Assembly: GCF_032108445.1 (NCBI RefSeq)
Contig: NZ_CP134876.1
Location: 4,278,001-4,342,000, forward strand
Length of the DNA: 64,000 nucleotides
DNA from: Micromonospora halotolerans
GTDB lineage: Bacteria > Actinomycetota > Actinomycetes > Mycobacteriales > Micromonosporaceae
Direction of reading: 5' to 3'
In this document: piece after piece, positions 62,401 through 64,000 of the stretch
Layout of the letters: the number at the start of each line of letters is the position of its first letter
How positions within the stretch are numbered: the stretch's first letter is position 1
The notes under the pieces: model-generated
Told to the model about the DNA's origin: nothing
What the model saw: only the letters and a program-made list of their open reading frames with translations
Database searches by the model: none
Made by a program: the position numbers and the translations under genes

Positions 62401-64000
62401 GCGGCCGACGCAAGCCTGGACGAGCCGCTGCTGCGGGTCAACCTGCTGGTTCGGCTGTGGCGGCGGCTCGGTTGGCGATTGTCTGAGCTGGACCTGGCGC
62501 TGTCCGCGCTGCTGCCCGGCGGAGCCGGCGGCTTGGCGGCGGCCGGCCTGGGTGGGGGACTGCGGACCGCCCTGATCTACCTGGCCCACTTGAGCGAACT
62601 CACCGATCGGCTGGGTTCCCGGGCGCCGCGGAGGCTCGACCTGGTCACCCTCTGGGGGCCGATGCCGACCAGGGGGCAAGATTCCCCGTACGCGAGGCTC
62701 TTCCTGCGTCCGCGCACCGCCACCCCGGACCCGGTCTTTGACCACCCGGCCGGCGACTATCTGACGGCGCCCGGCACCCTCGCCGAGCACCAGCAGGCGG
62801 TGCAGGGCGCGCTGGGCCTGACCGCAGGTGAGATCGCGGCCATCATCCCGCCAGACACTACCCCGCTGACCGTCGAGACCGTCTCCCTGCTGTATCGGCA
62901 CGCGCTGTTCGCTCGCGCGCTAGACCTGCCGATCACCGGCCTGCTCGCCCTGCGCGAGATGAGCGGGATCGATCCGCTGCACCCGCTGCACGCCGGGCCC
63001 CTGCCCGCCGGTCCGGGCGGCGCGGCTGCCGACTACCCGTATGCGGGCACCCTCGCCTTCCTCGACCTGGTCGACGACCTGCGTGCCGCCGGGCTGTCCG
63101 TCGCCGGGGCGGACTACCTGCTGCGCCACCGCTACGACCCGGAGGGGCCGTTTGCGCCGGACGAGGACGCGGCGGTGCGGACCGCGGTCCAGGTCGCGGA
63201 CCGGCTGCGCGACCTGGACCGGGAGTACCCGCTGGGCGCCGGCGACGCCGTGGACGACGCCCTGGTCGCGCGGGTACTCGGCCAGGTGCTGCCGGCCGAC
63301 GTCGCGGCCCGCGTGGTCGCCGCCTGGCAGCGGCAGATCGAGTACTCGGCCACCGAGACCGGCGTCGACCCCGCCGAGCGCATCGATCCCGCGCTGCTGG
63401 AGGCGTTCCCCGAGGTCACCATCCAGTACGACACCGACCTGCACATCCAGCGGCTGGTCTACCGCGGCTTCCCGGTCCTGGAACGGACGTTGGCGATCCA
63501 GGCGGTGGACCCGGCGGGGTCGCTGCTGGACCACCTGCTGGACCGGATCGCTACGGACGCCGACCGGGAACGGCGGGCAGGCTTCGACTGGTTGATCCGC
63601 GACGAGGACGTCACCCCGCTGTTCCGGCCGCCGCCGGACGTCTCCGGACTGCCCGAGATGGAGGCAGCCCGGACTCTGCAACTGTACGAACGGGACCGCC
63701 GCGCCTGGTTCGCCGGCCATATCGTGCCGCGTGCCGTGGAGGCGCTGCGGCGCCGGCTGGTCGCCGACACCGTACTCGGCACCGTCGCCGCCGACTCGGC
63801 ACTCCTGGAAGCCCTGCTCACCGACGCCAGCCTGCTCGCCGTGCCTGGCGACCCACGACCGCTCTGGCAGGTGCTCGCCGGCGTGGCCGCCGGCGGGCTC
63901 TCCGCTGCGGCGCACGATCCGGCCGGAGCGCCGATCGGCCCGGACCAAGCGCCCGACACTACGACCGCGGGCTTCGACGGCGCCGCAGAGGTGCTCGTCG
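59404..64000 (+). CDS. TcA-like toxin subunit with N-terminal peptidoglycan-binding domain, 3' end missing
   Basis: 1532 codons are visible from ATG 59404 (GAAGGG upstream); the frame runs off the window. Residues 1-65 (WLNSRGDDVRVLHEDLQALGFHLPDAEI ... GTVDAASWQAL) form a PG_binding_1 fold. Residues 75-165 are a transthyretin-like beta domain (RVEGRLRTELAGPASGAQVRLYLHLPNGR). A large helical shell follows, with VRP1 (Salmonella virulence plasmid A) blocks near residue 655: FCDCPECRSVLGPAAYLVDLLHFLD and DLQHLPLTCENTNTTLPMLD. TcA forms the pentameric pore that docks TcB-TcC and translocates the toxin. The expected pore and receptor-binding parts lie beyond the edge. It starts 18 bases after the TcB-TcC stop. 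Confidence 0.85.
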   Translation, partial: MEAALWLNSRGDDVRVLHEDLQALGFHLPDAEIEEAVFGVGTCSAVRGLQAQAGLEPTGTVDAASWQALARAQAVATLAVPRVEGRLRTELAGPASGAQVRLYLHLPNGRAVSIGEAQADPDGYFRIDYDVTPEPGTAIDLRAVTPDGTEVPLTTPRPTAGRYETLNLVVPAPVTPVADELDRVTTDVERAVGGFGPLARALGENARGGERAVGGFGHLARALGENARGGDDMLAAAHLATGWDARLLALGAAAERLATTTGLDRRGVYALVRQGLPTGAAELSAVPEETVRAALDRAAETGLATVDAAAFLENFAEFAQRTRWASRPAGALSSYGEFLDATGLDAGKKAAFDRAVVAHVNDPEALWAEARAAGIDDAQLADLRLQGKLALLTTQNQPLSAVLLGRLPAGENGRELRQLVAADLHRPEPWRELLNEAANGGELAAVIPPAFRDGRSVEEAADRYAADLARHVRLAFPTSVVRSEVAAGRLSLGDGLAHLTAPLTEVIGRAEDRGFSFSRTPLGPFLREHGEALTAGLDGPVAEAVTAQLQRLQRLYQITPSNGALATLARLGVRAAGELAMLDKREYVERYGKELPDPQEMELVFRRAVQVAATTYSFYGIAKDAGGLQTTVTATPEPRRSQTLESLIRRFPTVEELFGSQDFCDCPECRSVLGPAAYLVDLLHFLDRPGPGGVNPFDVLTTRRPDLQHLPLTCENTNTTLPMLDAANGIMEYLVAHDRLDAGAVQDTGPAVTEDLLAEPQYLLPAAYDRLRSATYPMTLPFDLWHETVRGFLDRVEVTPGELLDALRRTDELLPGPPPVPPEEPGYRRWQVHLARLGLAPAEVRVLTGASTVDWHTLYGYDTIAAARTSLRSAKTLARRLGVTYTELVALVRTWFVNPGLDAVATLRTIGIEVLDVLRYFGADGVTRLTGLEHDAITAKLDAATAAYDRPDFDAAAWLTDAWQAGRFDAVLLLADDDPGCGFENTTLRLAGTEPPADLAADASLDEPLLRVNLLVRLWRRLGWRLSELDLALSALLPGGAGGLAAAGLGGGLRTALIYLAHLSELTDRLGSRAPRRLDLVTLWGPMPTRGQDSPYARLFLRPRTATPDPVFDHPAGDYLTAPGTLAEHQQAVQGALGLTAGEIAAIIPPDTTPLTVETVSLLYRHALFARALDLPITGLLALREMSGIDPLHPLHAGPLPAGPGGAAADYPYAGTLAFLDLVDDLRAAGLSVAGADYLLRHRYDPEGPFAPDEDAAVRTAVQVADRLRDLDREYPLGAGDAVDDALVARVLGQVLPADVAARVVAAWQRQIEYSATETGVDPAERIDPALLEAFPEVTIQYDTDLHIQRLVYRGFPVLERTLAIQAVDPAGSLLDHLLDRIATDADRERRAGFDWLIRDEDVTPLFRPPPDVSGLPEMEAARTLQLYERDRRAWFAGHIVPRAVEALRRRLVADTVLGTVAADSALLEALLTDASLLAVPGDPRPLWQVLAGVAAGGLSAAAHDPAGAPIGPDQAPDTTTAGFDGAAEVLV
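59968..60093 (+). repeat. in-frame 63-bp tandem duplication in the TcA gene
   Basis: Two copies (59968-60030 and 60031-60093), each coding the 21-residue unit that begins ERAVGGFG and ends ENARGG. They differ at only a few bases (CCCCCTC/CCACCTC and CGCGG/CACGG among them), so the duplication is recent. Confidence 0.9.

Noticed and set aside
40521..64000. Search for an integrase, tRNA or attachment site that would define the island
   Set aside because: None was found in the window, so the island call rests on the broken imuA', codon use and gene content only.

Overview
The window is very GC-rich, dense double-stranded coding DNA with high GC at third codon positions, frequent GTG starts and many 4-base stop/start overlaps. 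With a PknL/Rv2175c-type neighbourhood, a CBM2-GH18 chitinase and a CrtD/CruG/CruF carotenoid set, this points to an actinomycete, most likely Micromonospora or a close relative (inference from gene content; no 16S is present).

Bases 1-40500 look like ordinary chromosomal backbone. Carbon metabolism genes come first: a ROK glucokinase cut by the window edge, trehalose-6-phosphate synthase, and a phosphofructokinase carrying the residues of the pyrophosphate-dependent type. Proline, threonine and shikimate enzymes follow (ProC, a PLP dehydratase, threonine aldolase, class II DAHP synthase). There is a cell-envelope and secretion group (acyltransferase, GDSL esterase, NamZ-like muramidase, chitinase). 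A conserved block holds DAHP synthase, endonuclease IV, a PASTA kinase of the PknL type, an Rv2175c-like HTH protein, a polyprenyl synthetase and MetF. From 33220 to 38440 a tightly overlapping six-gene minus-strand operon carries carotenoid tailoring genes. A TetR/FAD-monooxygenase pair with a clear divergent operator follows.

At 40671-42150 lies an SOS (LexA) box with a HEPN gene and a RecA-like imuA' gene, the usual start of the actinobacterial mutasome cassette. The imuA' gene is broken near 41995. Immediately after the break, sequence with more mixed codon use begins and runs to the window end. It encodes a second, complete imuA'-like gene, a ParB-like protein paired with a GIY-YIG nuclease, an EcsC/TerB-like protein, small and decayed genes, a two-SANT-domain protein, a reverse transcriptase overlapping a HEPN gene, and then a Tc-type toxin locus: a fused TcB-TcC/RHS protein of 2457 residues with a nucleotidyltransferase-like tip, and a TcA-like subunit that runs off the end. 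I read this as a defence and toxin island inserted into, or recombined with, the mutasome locus. No integrase or attachment site is visible.

Two other points stand out. A short linker element, 20-21 codons long and overlapping both flanking genes, joins two gene pairs; in one place it is expanded to four tandem 58-bp copies. A family of GATCA(T/A)GA-type hairpins lies downstream of several genes.
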